DNA of 61,159 nucleotides, taken from NCBI RefSeq assembly GCF_016862115.1, contig NZ_BOMI01000192.1, positions 1 to 61,159 on the forward strand. Reading direction: 5' to 3'. The notes beneath the pieces are model-generated. The model saw nothing but the letters and a program-made list of their open reading frames with translations. It was not told where the DNA came from and did no database searches. The position numbers were made by a program, and so were the translations under genes. The stretch's first letter is position 1. Each line of letters starts with the position of its first letter. Of the stretch, positions 8,073 to 16,946 are shown in pieces. The stretch comes from Paractinoplanes deccanensis (GTDB lineage: Bacteria; Actinomycetota; Actinomycetes; Mycobacteriales; Micromonosporaceae).

Positions 8073-8109
8073 GCGCCTGTCCCCGCCCGACCATGCCGGG
8101 GACAGGCGC
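8073..8109 (+). terminator. Strong GC hairpin (terminator-like)
   Basis: GCGCCTGTCCCCG (8073-8085) and CGGGGACAGGCGC (8097-8109) form a perfect 13-bp stem with an 11-nt loop. There is no T tract, as is common for actinobacterial terminators. It follows the small gene ending at 8055. Confidence 0.55.
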
Positions 8110-8423
8110 AATCCCGATCTCGACGTGGTGTGGGGATCTCTCGGTACGGCCATCAGCTCGACGCTTCGGCGTAGTGCGCGGCGCTTCCACGGGCGGCGGT
8201 CAATCCGGCTCGACAGCCCCTGCTCCGGGCCGGACGACACAGGATCCGGAGCTTGGAGCATCGTCGGCGGCGGCGCGCAGCCGGGCACCAGGTCCCCGAG
8301 CCGACGAGCCCGAACGTGTCGCTGACGCTCCACCGCCGAAACCAGGCCGCGCGGGCTGTGGACGAGCCGGACTGTGGAAACCGCGCGCCCGCCGAACTCT
8401 GTGCTAGGCAGCGCCCCGCGAAC
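8110..8423. other. Intergenic stretch without a recognisable gene
   Basis: About 310 bp between the hairpin and the end of rluB. Both strands have open frames only of the kind expected in GC-rich DNA, with no Shine-Dalgarno or family similarity. Nothing else is seen. Confidence 0.5.
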
Positions 8424-9161
8424 CTAGTCGCCGACGGCCTTGAACAGGGCGGCGACCTCAGCGTTCGACAGATGCCGGAAACCGCCCGGCCGCAGGTCGC
8501 CGAGCCGGATCGGCCCGACCGACGTGCGGACCAGCCTGGTGACCGGGTGGCCGACCGCGTCCATCATGCGGCGCACGATGTGCTTGCGGCCCTCGTGCAG
8601 GGTGATCTCGACCTGGGCCGTCTTGCCGAGGGCGCCGACGAGCTTGAACGCGTCCGCCTTCGCGGGGCCGTCCTCGAGCTCGACGCCGGCGAGCAGGTTG
8701 CGGCCGACGTTGCGCGACAGCGGGCCGTTGATGACCTCGGCCAGGTACGTCTTCTGGATGCCGTACTTGGGGTGGGTCAGCTTGTTGGTCAGTTCGCCGT
8801 CGTTGGTGATCAGCAGCAGGCCCTCGCTGTCCGCGTCGAGGCGGCCGACGTGGTAGAGGCGCTGCTCGAACTGGCCGAGGAAGTCGGCGAGCTCGGTGCG
8901 GCCCTTCTCGTCGTCGAGGGACGACACCACGCCGCGGGGCTTGTTCATGGCGAGGTAGACCAGCTTGGTGTCGGTGATGATCCGCTGCCCGTCGACACGG
9001 ATCTCGTCCGTGTTGGGGTCGGCCTTGTCGCCGAGCTTGGCGATCTTGCCGTTGACCGTCACGCGCCGGCGGAAGATCAGGTCTTCGCAGGCGCGGCGGG
9101 ATCCAACACCGGCGGCCGCCAGCACTTTCTGGAGGCGTTCGGCGGTGTCAGCCTGAGGCAT
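8424..9161 (-). CDS. rluB: 23S rRNA pseudouridine synthase RluB-type
   Basis: 245 aa from the ATG at 9161. An N-terminal S4 RNA-binding domain (ERLQKVLAAAGVGSRRACEDLI) precedes the RsuA/RluB/E/F catalytic domain with HVGRLDADSEGLLLITNDG, in which the Asp in GRLD is catalytic, and the KTY and EGRKHIVRRM motifs. It modifies 23S rRNA. It overlaps scpB by 14 bp and is the last gene of the parA-scpAB operon. Confidence 0.95.
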   Translation of the reverse strand: MPQADTAERLQKVLAAAGVGSRRACEDLIFRRRVTVNGKIAKLGDKADPNTDEIRVDGQRIITDTKLVYLAMNKPRGVVSSLDDEKGRTELADFLGQFEQRLYHVGRLDADSEGLLLITNDGELTNKLTHPKYGIQKTYLAEVINGPLSRNVGRNLLAGVELEDGPAKADAFKLVGALGKTAQVEITLHEGRKHIVRRMMDAVGHPVTRLVRTSVGPIRLGDLRPGGFRHLSNAEVAALFKAVGD

Positions 9162-10899
9162 CGAGCACTTCTTCCACGTCGTCGGGCAGGAACGGAGCGA
9201 GCGGCGGCAACTGGTCGACCGAGTTGAGACCCAGTTTTTCCAGGAAAAGCGCCGTCGTGCGATACAGGTGTGCCCCGGTTTCGCTCTCCGTGCCGCATTC
9301 CTCGATCAGGCCGCGCGTCACAAGCGTACGCATGACCCCGTCGCAGTTCACACCGCGGATGGCGGAGATGCGCGACCGGGTCACCGGCTGCTTGTAGGCG
9401 ACTACGGCCAGTGTTTCCAGCGCCGCCTGGGTCAGCCGAACGGACTGCCCGTCGAGAACGAACCGCTCCACGTACGCCGCGTATTCCGGCCGCGTGTAGA
9501 GACGCCAGCCACCCGCCACGCGCCGCAGGTCGAACCCGTGCCCAGCCGCCGTGTACCGCGCCGACAGATCTTCCAGCATCGCCCCGACCCGCTCGGTCGG
9601 CTGCTCCAGGATCTGCGCCAGCTGCATCTCCGCCACCGGCTCATCCACGACCAACATGATCGCCTCAAGCGCCGCCGCCAGCTCCGCGTCGTCACTCAAC
9701 CCCGGAAGATCATCATCATTTGTACGGGTCGCCGCGCCCCCAACCGCAGCAGCACCGTCCCGGGCCTGGCGGCTCGCCTGCCCGGGCACCGCCGCCGCGA
9801 CGGCAGCCCCCTCGCTCCGCTCGGCCGCAGCCTCCCGCGGCTCGTCATCGTCATCCGCCCCGGCGCCGGCAAAATCGTCGTCGTCCGAGACGTCATCGTC
9901 GTCGTCCTGCCCCGCGTCCTCCGGCACCTCGTCCGCGAACGGCAGATCGTTCTCCCCGTCATCGCTGACGTCATCATCGGCCGCCGCGTCGAAAACGTCC
10001 CCCGCGTCGTCCCCGTCCTCCGGCAGCGGCGCATCCACCGGCGCCCCGTCGTCGTCCTGGACCTCCGCCTCAACGGCATCCTCGATCGACTCAGGCAACG
10101 GCAGCTCAGGCCCAGGCGAGACCTCAACGGGATCGGCACCCACCCCACCAGCGGGCGCGTCAACCGCGACCTCGTCCTCGCCGGCCTCCCCCAGGGCCGG
10201 CGCCTCCGTCGCCGGGTTCACCCCCTCGAAAGCCGGGTCGAAGTCGTCATCCGAGTCGAGCCCCGCCTCTTCGAGCTCGTCCCCGTCATCCCCCAGCTGC
10301 CGGTTGTCCGAGGCCCCGCCCCCCTGCCCGACCGGCCCCGACTCGGCACGCTCCAGGCCGCCAAGAGCCCCCGGACCGCCCAGGCCCGACCCCGCACGCT
10401 CCCGGTCACCAAGAACTCCCGGACCGCCCAGCCCCGACCCCGCACGCTCCCGGTCACCAAGAACTCCCGGACCGCCCAGCCCTGACCCCGCAGACTCTCG
10501 GTCACCAAAAGCCCCCGGATCGCCCAGCCCTGACCCCGCAGACTCTCGGTCACCAAAAGCCCCCGGATCGCCCAGACCCGACCCCGAGCCGACAGGATGC
10601 GCGCCCGAGAAGTCATCACCGCCGTCGTCCCCGCTCGACGACGTAGGCGTGGCCGCCGACCAGTAACGACCCCCCGCCTCAGCCTCGCCGGAACCGTCGG
10701 TCTCGTCGCGATCGGAGCCGACGGACTCGTCATCACCGTGACCCGAAGCCGGCCCTTCGACACCGTCCCGCTCCGGGCGCGCCTCGTCCTCGGCCTCGGA
10801 CTGGAACTTGCGATCCGGCGACCGCTGCGCCCGCTCCCACGGCGGCACCCAGGCGGCAGCCTGAGCCGCAAGCGATTCCGGCTGCTCCTCGCTGCTCAC
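9148..10899 (-). CDS. scpB: Segregation and condensation protein ScpB with a huge acidic N-terminal extension
   Basis: 583 aa; typical ScpB is about 190-250 aa. Only the last ~190 residues (from DDAELAAALEAIMLVVDEP, about residue 395) are the ScpB double winged-helix domain that binds the ScpA kleisin. The first ~390 residues are disordered and rich in Asp, Glu, Gly and Ser. They contain five copies of a 16-residue unit (AGSGLGGPGVLGDRER-like, 10343-10590) and later poly-acidic runs such as DDDDVSDDDD. The GTG start overlaps the scpA stop (GTGA). An internal start nearer the conserved domain cannot be excluded, but the coupled GTG and unbroken frame favour the long form. Confidence 0.88.
   Translation of the reverse strand: MSSEEQPESLAAQAAAWVPPWERAQRSPDRKFQSEAEDEARPERDGVEGPASGHGDDESVGSDRDETDGSGEAEAGGRYWSAATPTSSSGDDGGDDFSGAHPVGSGSGLGDPGAFGDRESAGSGLGDPGAFGDRESAGSGLGGPGVLGDRERAGSGLGGPGVLGDRERAGSGLGGPGALGGLERAESGPVGQGGGASDNRQLGDDGDELEEAGLDSDDDFDPAFEGVNPATEAPALGEAGEDEVAVDAPAGGVGADPVEVSPGPELPLPESIEDAVEAEVQDDDGAPVDAPLPEDGDDAGDVFDAAADDDVSDDGENDLPFADEVPEDAGQDDDDDVSDDDDFAGAGADDDDEPREAAAERSEGAAVAAAVPGQASRQARDGAAAVGGAATRTNDDDLPGLSDDAELAAALEAIMLVVDEPVAEMQLAQILEQPTERVGAMLEDLSARYTAAGHGFDLRRVAGGWRLYTRPEYAAYVERFVLDGQSVRLTQAALETLAVVAYKQPVTRSRISAIRGVNCDGVMRTLVTRGLIEECGTESETGAHLYRTTALFLEKLGLNSVDQLPPLAPFLPDDVEEVLDASG
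10343..10590 (-). repeat. 48-bp in-frame tandem array in scpB
   Basis: Five copies of a 48-bp unit encoding GSGLGGPGVLGDRERA-like peptides. Adjacent copies are nearly identical at the nucleotide level, so the expansion is recent. Confidence 0.85.
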
Positions 10900-12605
10900 G
10901 ATCGTCCCTCCGCCTCGTCGTCTACCCCCCCAAGATCATCGCCTGGACCGCCGACGTCAAGTCGGCCCGCCTCGCCCTTCCCCGATTCAGCCCCGGCCGA
11001 ATCCGCCGACTGCGCCACATCGGGCCCACCGCCACCAACACCACTCTCGCCCCGCCCGGCACCAACGACGCCACTCTCGTCCCGCCCGACGCCCCTCTCG
11101 TCCCGCCCAGCACCACCGACGCCGCCGTTCATCATCGGCCCGGAGCCGCGCCAGGCATCGTCGGATTCAAGCGGCGGAGCGCCCTTAACCGACATATCGC
11201 TTATGTCCGAGCCTGGGTTCGGCGCACCGTCCAGGGCGACGGACGGCGAGGCAGAATCTGGGTTCGGCGCACCGCCCGGCGCGACGGACGGCAAGGCAGA
11301 ATCTGGGCTCCGCACACCGCCCGCCGCGACGGACGGCAAGGCAGAATCTGGGCTCCGCACACCGCCCGCCGCGACGGACGGCGAGGCAGAATCTGGGCTC
11401 GGCACACCGCCCGGCGCGACGGACGGCGAGGCAGGATCCGGCCCACCGAACGACCCGAGCAAGGAGACAGACTCCGCCGAGCCGAAGTCATGAGGCGCGG
11501 AAGACCGAGGCTCGATCATCGACTCGGAGATGTCGGACTCCCCGGAGCCAGAAGGCTCGGAGCCGCCGACCGACCCCGACGAAGGCTCGGAAATGTCGGA
11601 AAACTCCGCATCGGCAGGGAACGCGCCGTCGGGCAGCTCGGCGCCGTCCACGACGTCCGCGCTCTCCGGATCTGACGACGCCTGGCCTGCCTTCGGCGGC
11701 GCCTCCTCGCCCTCCGCCGGCTTGGTGCCCTCGTAGTCGTCGATGTCGAGTTCGATGTCGGGGGCGTCCCCGCCGATCCAGCGGACCGTCAGCTCGTCGA
11801 GCGACACCGGCTGGTCGAAGTCGATCAGGCCCTCGCGGTAGAGCTCGAGCAGCGCCAGGAACCGGGCCACCACCTCGAGCGTGTTGTCGCAGTCGGCCAC
11901 CAGCAGGGTGAACGTGGCCGAGCCCGCCCGGCGGAGGCGATCGCGGAGCAGGGCCGCGTGTTCGCGGACGCTGACGCGCACCTGGTGGATATGGGCGATC
12001 GAGACCTGGGGCGGGCCGGGCTTGGGCACGAACTGCTTGAGGGCCAGCTTGAACAGCCGCTCGGGGCCGATGCCGAGGACCAGGTCGGGGAGCGCCTCCG
12101 CGTACCGCGGCTCCATCGAGACGGCCCGGGGCCAGCGCTTGCCGCCGGTGAGCTCGAGCTCGGCGATGTGGGCCGCGGCCTCCTTGAAGGCCTTGTATTG
12201 CAGGAGCCGGGCGAAGAGCAGGTCGCGCGCCTCGAGCAGGGCCAGGTCCTCCTCGTCCTCGACGTCGGCGGCCGGCAGGAGGCGGGCCGCCTTGAGGTCG
12301 AGCAGGGTGGCCGCCACGAGCAGGAACTCGCTGGCCTCGCCGAGGTCCCAGTCGTCGCCCATGGCCCGGATGTAGGCGATGAAGTCGTCGGTGACCTGGT
12401 GGAGCGCGACCTCGGTGACGTCGAGCTTGTGCTTGCCGATCAGCTGGAGCAGCAGGTCGAACGGCCCGGTGAAGTTGTCGAGCCGCACCAGGAACTTGCC
12501 CGAGTCGTCGGCGGCCGCGACTTCCTCGGGCGAGAGCGGGGAGACAGGCTCTTCAGGCACCTGCTGACCGTAGACCACCGGTACGACAACTTGCTCAGTG
12601 CTCAC
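10896..12605 (-). CDS. scpA: Segregation and condensation protein ScpA (kleisin) with a repeat-rich C-terminal extension
   Basis: 569 aa from a GTG; typical ScpA is about 250-330 aa. Residues ~35-290 are the kleisin body: FLVRLDNFTGPFDLLLQLI binds the SMC neck, and the C-terminal winged helix ends around LDELTVRW. The remaining ~270 residues are low complexity, with five copies of a 15-residue unit (SVAAGGVRSPDSALP-like, 11211-11453) plus Gly/Asp/Ser-rich sequence. It forms the SMC-ScpA-ScpB condensin that organises the chromosome from ParB/parS. The C-terminal tail abuts the scpB N-terminal extension at the DNA level. It lies 67 bp downstream of the S2P-like gene. Confidence 0.93.
   Translation of the reverse strand: MSTEQVVVPVVYGQQVPEEPVSPLSPEEVAAADDSGKFLVRLDNFTGPFDLLLQLIGKHKLDVTEVALHQVTDDFIAYIRAMGDDWDLGEASEFLLVAATLLDLKAARLLPAADVEDEEDLALLEARDLLFARLLQYKAFKEAAAHIAELELTGGKRWPRAVSMEPRYAEALPDLVLGIGPERLFKLALKQFVPKPGPPQVSIAHIHQVRVSVREHAALLRDRLRRAGSATFTLLVADCDNTLEVVARFLALLELYREGLIDFDQPVSLDELTVRWIGGDAPDIELDIDDYEGTKPAEGEEAPPKAGQASSDPESADVVDGAELPDGAFPADAEFSDISEPSSGSVGGSEPSGSGESDISESMIEPRSSAPHDFGSAESVSLLGSFGGPDPASPSVAPGGVPSPDSASPSVAAGGVRSPDSALPSVAAGGVRSPDSALPSVAPGGAPNPDSASPSVALDGAPNPGSDISDMSVKGAPPLESDDAWRGSGPMMNGGVGGAGRDERGVGRDESGVVGAGRGESGVGGGGPDVAQSADSAGAESGKGEAGRLDVGGPGDDLGGVDDEAEGRS
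11211..11453 (-). repeat. 45-bp in-frame tandem array in scpA
   Basis: Five copies of a 45-bp unit containing GCGACGGACGGC and CAGAATCTGGG motifs, encoding 15-residue repeats in the C-terminal tail of ScpA. Confidence 0.85.
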
Positions 12606-12672
12606 CGCGCCCCTTCCGCTCCGTACCGGTTAAACGGGACAAATCCACAAACGGCGCGGAGGCGGGCAAAGA

Positions 12673-13341
12673 TCAACCCCAGAGGCGTACGAAGACCAGG
12701 CCGAGCGCGTCGAGGATGCGCAGCAGGAACGGCGCCCCGAACGGGAACAGGCAGAGGATCAGCAGCACCAGGACGCCGATGTTCTTGTCCTCGAACCACA
12801 GGCGCATCCACTGCATGCCGTTGCCGGGCGTGCGCAGCGCCGAGTAGAGCGCGCCGAACCCGTCCAGCGGCGGGATCGGGATGATCGCCAGGATGCCGAA
12901 GCAGAGCAGCCCCACCGCGAGCGACAGCAGCACCTGCTCCCCCACCGGCAGGTCGATGCCGAGCAGCACGTCGGCCGGCCCGATGAAGGCCAGGAAGTTC
13001 TCCGGGTACGCCAGCGAGTAGGCCAGCATCAGCAGTTGCGACGCCACGATGCACACCAGCGGCCCGGACAGGAACACCGCCACCGCCCGGCCGCGCCCGC
13101 GCCATCGCGGCACCTCGTCGACCGAGAGCATCTTGCCCCAGCCCATGCCGCCGATCGCCGCCGCGACCGCGCCGAACGGGTCGACGTCCTCGCGCAGCCG
13201 CGGGGTGATCGACTCGCGGCGGTCGGACAGGCCCAGCGAGCGGGACGTCAAGCGGATGGCGAGGGCACGCAGCACCAGGCCGAGCAGGAAGGAGACGACC
13301 AGGGCGACGAACGCCACCGGCTCACCGAGCGCGTAGAGCAC
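12673..13341 (-). CDS. Site-2 protease-like membrane protein lacking the HExxH motif
   Basis: 222 aa with about five hydrophobic segments. It resembles M50/S2P proteins: the DPFG...GMGWGK stretch and the conserved IPIPPLDGFGAL loop, whose Asp would be the third zinc ligand, are present. The place where S2P enzymes have HExxH in the first helix reads LGLVLRALAIRL here, so it is predicted to be proteolytically dead. The GTG start is 5 bp after parA, so it is co-transcribed between parA and scpA. The role is unknown; the position hints at a link to segregation. Confidence 0.75.
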   Translation of the reverse strand: MLYALGEPVAFVALVVSFLLGLVLRALAIRLTSRSLGLSDRRESITPRLREDVDPFGAVAAAIGGMGWGKMLSVDEVPRWRGRGRAVAVFLSGPLVCIVASQLLMLAYSLAYPENFLAFIGPADVLLGIDLPVGEQVLLSLAVGLLCFGILAIIPIPPLDGFGALYSALRTPGNGMQWMRLWFEDKNIGVLVLLILCLFPFGAPFLLRILDALGLVFVRLWG

Positions 13342-13345
13342 CTTG

Positions 13346-14278
13346 TCAGCCGCGCTCCGCCTTGGCGGCGATGACCTCGCGGGCGAGCTGGCGGTAGTTG
13401 CGGGCGCCGGAGGAGGCCGGGTCGAGGGTGAGGATCGGCGCGCCGGCCACCGTGGACTCGGGGAACTTCACCGTCTTGGTGATGACCGTCTGGTAGACCT
13501 TGTCGCCGAACGCCTCCACGACCCGCTGGAGCACCTGGCGGCAGTGGGTGGTGCGGCTGTCGTACATGGTCGCGAGGATGCCCTCGAGCTCGAGGTCGAA
13601 GTTGAGCCGCTCGCGCACCTTGTCGATCGTGTCGAGCAGCAGCGCCACGCCGCGCAGCGAGAAGAACTCGCACTCCAGCGGGATGAGCACGCCGTGCGCG
13701 ATGGTCAGCGCGTTGATCGCCAGCAGGCCCAGCGAGGGCTGGCAGTCGATCAGGATGAAGTCGTACTCCTTGCGGACCGAGCGCAGCGCCCGGGCGAGGG
13801 CCATCTCGCGGGCGACCTCGTTGACCAGCTGGATCTCGGCCGCGGAGAGGTCGATGTTGGCGGGCAGCAGGTGCAGGCCGGCCACATCGGTCTTGATGAT
13901 GACGTCCTCGGTGGCGACGTCGTCCTGCATGAGCAGGTTGTAGACGCTCAGGTCGAGGTTGTGCGGGTTGACGCCGAGGCCCACCGAGCAGGCGCCCTGG
14001 GGGTCGAAGTCGACGAGCAGGACCTTGCGGCCGTACTCGGCGAGCGCCGCGCCCAGGTTGATCGTGGTGGTGGTCTTGCCGACGCCGCCCTTCTGGTTGG
14101 CCAGGGCGATGATCCGCGCGGGGCCGTGCCGGTCGGTCGGCATCGGCTCGGGGATCGGACGGCGCATCGTGTACGCCGTCGGGTCGGCCGGGCCCAGGTC
14201 GGCGCCGAGGTCGAGAGAGCTCTGCTGCTCTCGGAGCGTCGAGGTCCAGGCCTCCGCCCGGTCGCCGTTCCCCGCCAT
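13346..14278 (-). CDS. ParA/Soj-family ATPase
   Basis: 310 aa from the ATG at 14278. It has the deviant Walker A NQKGGVGKTTT (about residues 61-71), the DFDPQG Walker A' and IDCQPSLG Walker B. The N-terminal ~50 residues are a polar extension. It heads the S2P-like/scpA/scpB/rluB operon. There is no ParB partner here, so it is likely the second, orphan ParA common in actinobacteria at scpAB rather than the oriC-linked one. Confidence 0.92.
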   Translation of the reverse strand: MAGNGDRAEAWTSTLREQQSSLDLGADLGPADPTAYTMRRPIPEPMPTDRHGPARIIALANQKGGVGKTTTTINLGAALAEYGRKVLLVDFDPQGACSVGLGVNPHNLDLSVYNLLMQDDVATEDVIIKTDVAGLHLLPANIDLSAAEIQLVNEVAREMALARALRSVRKEYDFILIDCQPSLGLLAINALTIAHGVLIPLECEFFSLRGVALLLDTIDKVRERLNFDLELEGILATMYDSRTTHCRQVLQRVVEAFGDKVYQTVITKTVKFPESTVAGAPILTLDPASSGARNYRQLAREVIAAKAERG

Positions 14279-14403
14279 GCCTTCGCCCCCTCCCGACTCG
14301 GGTAATGCCAGAGCCGATGCCCGACTCTACGCCACGCGCGCCGCACCACCGGGGTCAGCCATCGGCGTGTCGCTTCAAGAAAGCCGAGATGGATGCGCAG
14401 CGT

Positions 14404-15300
14404 CTAACGAGCGCGCGGGTGAGCGGTCGCGTACACCTCGCGCAGCCGCTCCACGGTGACCAAGGTGTACACCTGCGTCGTGGTGACGGACGCGTGTCCC
14501 AGCAGCTCCTGGACGACCCGCACGTCCGCGCCGCCGTCGAGCAGATGGGTCGCGTACGAGTGACGCAGCGTGTGCGGCGAGACCGCGTGCGGACCGTCCA
14601 CCGGCAACCCGGCCGCCGACGCCGCTCGATGGAGGATCGTCCAGGCGCTCTGCCGCGACAGCCGGCCGCCGCGCGCGTTCAGGAACACCGCCGGCGTGCC
14701 GCGCCCGTTCGCCGCGAGCGCGGGCCTTCCCCGTACGAGATAGGCGTCCAGGGAAGCCCGCGCGTAACCACCCACCGGGACCAGCCGCGTGCGCCCGCCC
14801 TTGCCGTGCAGGACCGCCGACGGCTCGCCGTCGAGCGTGAGATCGTCGATGTCCGCGCCGACCGCCTCGGAGATCCGCGCCCCGGTGCCGTAGAGGAACT
14901 CCAGCAGCGCCTTGTCGCGCAGCCCCAGCGGCGTGTCATCGGGCACCGCGAGCAGCCGCGTCACCTGGTCGACGTCGAGCGCCTTGGGCAGGCGCTTCGG
15001 CGGCGCGGGCGGGCGCACCTCGGCCGAGACGTCGGCGCCGGCGTACCCCTCCCGGGCCGCGAAACGGTGCAGGCCGCGGACGGCGCTGATCGCCCGGGCC
15101 GCGGAGGAGGACGCGAGGCCGTCGTCGCGGAGGAAGGCGAGATGATCGGTGATCGCCGAGGCGCTCACCTCCGACAAATCGGAGATGCCGGATTCAGCGA
15201 GGCGCGCGGCGTACCGATCGAGATCCCGCCGGTACGAGGCCAGGGTGTTGCGCGACAGCCCACGCTCGACGGTCAGATGGTCGAGGTAGGCGGTGATCAC
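14404..15300 (-). CDS. xerD: Site-specific tyrosine recombinase XerD
   Basis: 298 aa from the GTG at 15300. A CTG at 15315 overlapping the ald stop would add 5 residues but is a rare start. It has the N-terminal core-binding domain (YLDHLTVERGLSRNTLASYRRDL) and the catalytic set GTGARISEA (Arg), HTLRHSYATHLL (His-x-x-Arg), LGHASVTTTQVY (His, Tyr nucleophile). It acts with XerC at dif to resolve chromosome dimers. It directly follows ald and precedes parA by 125 bp. Confidence 0.92.
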   Translation of the reverse strand: MITAYLDHLTVERGLSRNTLASYRRDLDRYAARLAESGISDLSEVSASAITDHLAFLRDDGLASSSAARAISAVRGLHRFAAREGYAGADVSAEVRPPAPPKRLPKALDVDQVTRLLAVPDDTPLGLRDKALLEFLYGTGARISEAVGADIDDLTLDGEPSAVLHGKGGRTRLVPVGGYARASLDAYLVRGRPALAANGRGTPAVFLNARGGRLSRQSAWTILHRAASAAGLPVDGPHAVSPHTLRHSYATHLLDGGADVRVVQELLGHASVTTTQVYTLVTVERLREVYATAHPRAR

Positions 15301-15311
15301 ACGCTGGAGGC

Positions 15312-16436
15312 TCAGGTGAGCACCTCGGACACTGACAGGGTCTGCATGCCGTGTGCCTCCGCGACCGGTCCGTAGGTGACGTGCCCGTCGTGGGTGTTGA
15401 GGCCCAGCGCGAGCGCGGGATCGGCCCGCAGCGCCTGCCGCCAGCCGAGGTTCGCCAGCTCCAGAGCGTACGGCAGGGTGACGTTCGTGAGCGCGTAGGT
15501 GCTCGTGTGCGGCACCGAGCCCGGCATGTTCGCCACGCAGTAGAACAGCGAGTTGTGCACCTGGTAGACCGGGTCGGCGTGGGTGGTGGGCCGCGAGTCC
15601 TCGAAGCAGCCGCCCTGGTCGATCGAGATGTCGACGAGCACGCTGCCCGGCTTCATCCGCGCCACCAGCTCGTTGGGCACCAGGTTCGGGGCCTTGGCGC
15701 CGGGGATCAGCACGGCGCCGATCACCAGGTCGGCGTCGAGGACGGCTTTCTCGATCTCGTACGCGTTGGAGGCCACGGTCTGCAGATGCCCCCGGTAGTC
15801 GGCGTCGGCCGCGCGCAGCTTGGCGATGTTGCGGTCGAGCACCAGGATCTCGGCCTGCATGCCGAGCGCGATCGCCGCCGCGTTCATGCCGGAGACGCCG
15901 GCGCCGATGACCACGACCTTCGCCGCGTACACGCCGGGCACTCCGCCCATCAGCACGCCGCGGCCGCCGCCGGAGCGCATCAGGTGGTACGCGCCGACCT
16001 GCGGGGCGAGGCGGCCGGCGACCTCGGACATCGGGGCGAGCAGCGGCAGCGAGCGGTCGGGCAGCTCGACGGTCTCGTACGCGATGCCGGTGACCTTGCG
16101 GTCGAGCAGCGCGTCGGTGCACTCCTTGGAGGCGGCGAGGTGCAGGTACGTGAAGAGCACCTGGCCCGGGCGCATCCGCGGGTACTCCTCCGCGATCGGC
16201 TCCTTGACCTTGAGGATCAGCTCGGCGGTGCCCCACACGTCGTCCGCGCCGGGCACGATCGTCGCCCCGGCCGCCTGGTAGTCGCCGTCGGCGATCGACG
16301 ACCCGGCGCCCGCACCGGCCTGCACGTACACCTCGTGCCCGGCCCGCCGGAACTCGTAGACCCCCGCGGGCGTGATGGCGACGCGGAACTCGTTGTTCTT
16401 GACCTCGCTCGGAATGCCGACCTTCACCGCCGACAC
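15312..16436 (-). CDS. ald: Alanine dehydrogenase
   Basis: 374 aa from the GTG at 16436 (GGAAGGGAC upstream), matching the usual ~371 aa. The open frame extends to 16778 but that part is not Ald-like. It shows KVGIPSEVKNNEFRVAITP at the N-terminus, the pyruvate-binding and catalytic Lys (ILKVKEP), His in TYLHLA, and the NAD-binding GAGVSGMNAAAIA. It interconverts L-alanine and pyruvate with NAD(H). It is followed at once by xerD. Confidence 0.96.
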   Translation of the reverse strand: MSAVKVGIPSEVKNNEFRVAITPAGVYEFRRAGHEVYVQAGAGAGSSIADGDYQAAGATIVPGADDVWGTAELILKVKEPIAEEYPRMRPGQVLFTYLHLAASKECTDALLDRKVTGIAYETVELPDRSLPLLAPMSEVAGRLAPQVGAYHLMRSGGGRGVLMGGVPGVYAAKVVVIGAGVSGMNAAAIALGMQAEILVLDRNIAKLRAADADYRGHLQTVASNAYEIEKAVLDADLVIGAVLIPGAKAPNLVPNELVARMKPGSVLVDISIDQGGCFEDSRPTTHADPVYQVHNSLFYCVANMPGSVPHTSTYALTNVTLPYALELANLGWRQALRADPALALGLNTHDGHVTYGPVAEAHGMQTLSVSEVLT

Positions 16437-16641
16437 CGTCCCTTCCACTCGACGCTGAGTAAGGAATCTCTGCCCGATTTGGACAGTACGGTAAGTCGCC
16501 CACCATGGCAGTGGATCCACCGGCCGCGGCATCAGCGCATTCCCGACATCGGCACCGGCATTCCCACCAGCCCCACGATCCACGCCCCGATTGCACCCGG
16601 CGCCGTCGTTCAAGCGCGGCCGTGCGGGGTACAGAGCGATC

Positions 16642-16845
16642 ATGAGTGACGTCAGCCCCGAGACCGAGTACGCCGAGTACGCCACGCAGGACGGCCCCGG
16701 CTCCGCGAACGCGGACGGCGACGCCGACACGCCCGCCGAGCGCCGGCGCCCCGAGGAGAAGGCCCACGGCGGCAGCATGGCGCCCGGCCTGGTCGACGAC
16801 GCCGGCCGGCAGACCGCCGAGCCCCCGCCCGGCGATCCGTACTAG
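16642..16845 (+). CDS. Small polar protein, unknown function
   Basis: 67 aa from the ATG at 16642. It is acidic and Pro/Gly-rich, with no membrane segment and no recognised family (RRRPEEKAHGGSMAPGLVDD). It is divergent from ald (206 bp) and convergent with jetC (86 bp). It occupies the place where a fourth jet gene would be expected, but is far too short and unrelated. Confidence 0.45.
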   Translation: MSDVSPETEYAEYATQDGPGSANADGDADTPAERRRPEEKAHGGSMAPGLVDDAGRQTAEPPPGDPY

Positions 16846-16917
16846 GCGCCCCGCCCTCCGCCGGGCCGCCTCGGTCAGACCGCCTCCGCCAGGCCGCCAC
16901 GGCCGGGGCCGCCTCGG

Positions 16918-16946
16918 TCAGGACGCCTCGGTCAGGACGCCTCGGT
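16918..16946. repeat. 14-bp tandem duplication across the jetC stop
   Basis: On the minus strand GAGGCGTCCTGACC occurs twice in a row and a third partial copy (GAGGCGGCC) follows. The first copy holds the jetC stop codon (16932-16934). Confidence 0.7.

Noticed and set aside
16437..16778. N-terminal extension of alanine dehydrogenase.
   Set aside because: The extra residues are unlike Ald. The GTG at 16436 has GGAAGGGAC upstream and gives the usual length.
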